A stretch of 64,000 bases of DNA from Microbacterium helvum (GTDB taxonomy: Bacteria; Actinomycetota; Actinomycetes; Actinomycetales; Microbacteriaceae): positions 144,834 to 208,833 of the forward strand of contig NZ_JACXZS010000009.1 of NCBI RefSeq assembly GCF_014779795.1. The letters run 5' to 3'. Position 1 is the stretch's first letter, and each line of letters opens with the position of its first letter. Below, one piece after another: positions 63,944-64,000 of the stretch. Position numbers and translations under genes: made by a program. The notes below the pieces were generated by a model that searched no databases, had not been told where the DNA came from, and was given only the letters and a program-made list of their open reading frames with translations.

Positions 63944-64000
63944 AGCAGCCTCCGGTGATATCGATGAACTTCGATGCCTGATTCTGCATCGCTCTATCGA
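63944..64000. promoter_or_regulatory. Upstream region of arsO with an ArsR-like operator
   Basis: ATCGA-N6-TCGAT at 63960-63975 is an inverted repeat of the spacing known for ArsR sites (ATCAA-N6-TTGAT in several bacteria), 17 bases upstream of the arsO start. It differs from the ATAGAC/GTCTAT operators further down the operon, implying a second ArsR protein, probably encoded beyond the window. The window ends here. Confidence 0.5.

Overview
The window is a high-GC chromosome segment from an actinobacterium, most likely family Microbacteriaceae (Microbacterium or a close relative). Evidence: GTG and TTG starts are frequent, GTGA/ATGA four-base overlaps are common, and gene order follows the conserved actinobacterial block that runs in Mycobacterium tuberculosis from topA through the tad genes, acs, ridA, ponA2, a metallophosphoesterase, ask/asd and recR to dnaX. 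The genus is inferred from gene content and style, not from a marker gene.

Layout. 1-1.7 kb: end of a methionine ABC importer (metN partial, metI), closed by a strong hairpin shared with the convergent block. 1.7-8.2 kb (minus): secreted TAP-like hydrolase, holB, a striking 20-bp-period palindromic repeat array, tmk, topA. 8.2-11.4 kb (minus): a compact tad pilus locus. 11.8-13.9 kb: acs. 13.9-18.5 kb: ridA and a DUF4177 gene, diverging from a class A PBP with PASTA domains and a metallophosphoesterase. 18.5-19.4 kb: tRNA-Pro and a HAD hydrolase. 19.5-21.8 kb: an lldR-lldD type unit with a readable promoter and two operators. 21.8-27.3 kb: DUF1295 protein, tdk, DUF2207 protein, a T4 endonuclease V-like glycosylase and mqo. 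27.6-30.9 kb: asd, a GNAT gene and lysC (with an internal beta-subunit start). 31-35 kb: EamA transporter, recR, dnaX. 35.2-38.2 kb: TPP riboswitch and the thiamine salvage operon thiM-thiE-thiD/tenA. 38.3-45.7 kb: YdeI-like protein, GH65 phosphorylase with beta-phosphoglucomutase, ackA, pta, then a small SRP RNA on the minus strand. 46-50.7 kb: moxR, DUF58 and transglutaminase operon, then tRNA-Ser(GGA).

Right of tRNA-Ser (about 50.8 kb to the edge) the content becomes accessory. First comes a metal module: thioredoxin-like protein, a 51-residue zinc-ribbon protein, CmtR, a CtpG-like P1B ATPase and lspA. Next is a small integrative-element core: tyrosine integrase, an HTH protein, an excisionase-like protein and a putative replication/DNA-binding protein. 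Last is a minus-strand arsenic operon: arsO-like monooxygenase, arsN1-like acetyltransferase, an unknown small protein, an ArsR-ArsC fusion, two further arsenate reductases, a CoA-disulfide-reductase-like flavoprotein and a fourth LMW-phosphatase. No arsenite efflux pump is visible, so the operon probably continues past base 64000.

The most unusual items are the ArsR-ArsC fusion with no cysteine in its DNA-binding half and its repeated operator, the 193-bp periodic palindrome between tmk and holB, several other families of inverted or tandem intergenic repeats at operon edges, and heavy over-use of GGATGCC/GGCATCC in both orientations, including as inverted pairs in terminators.
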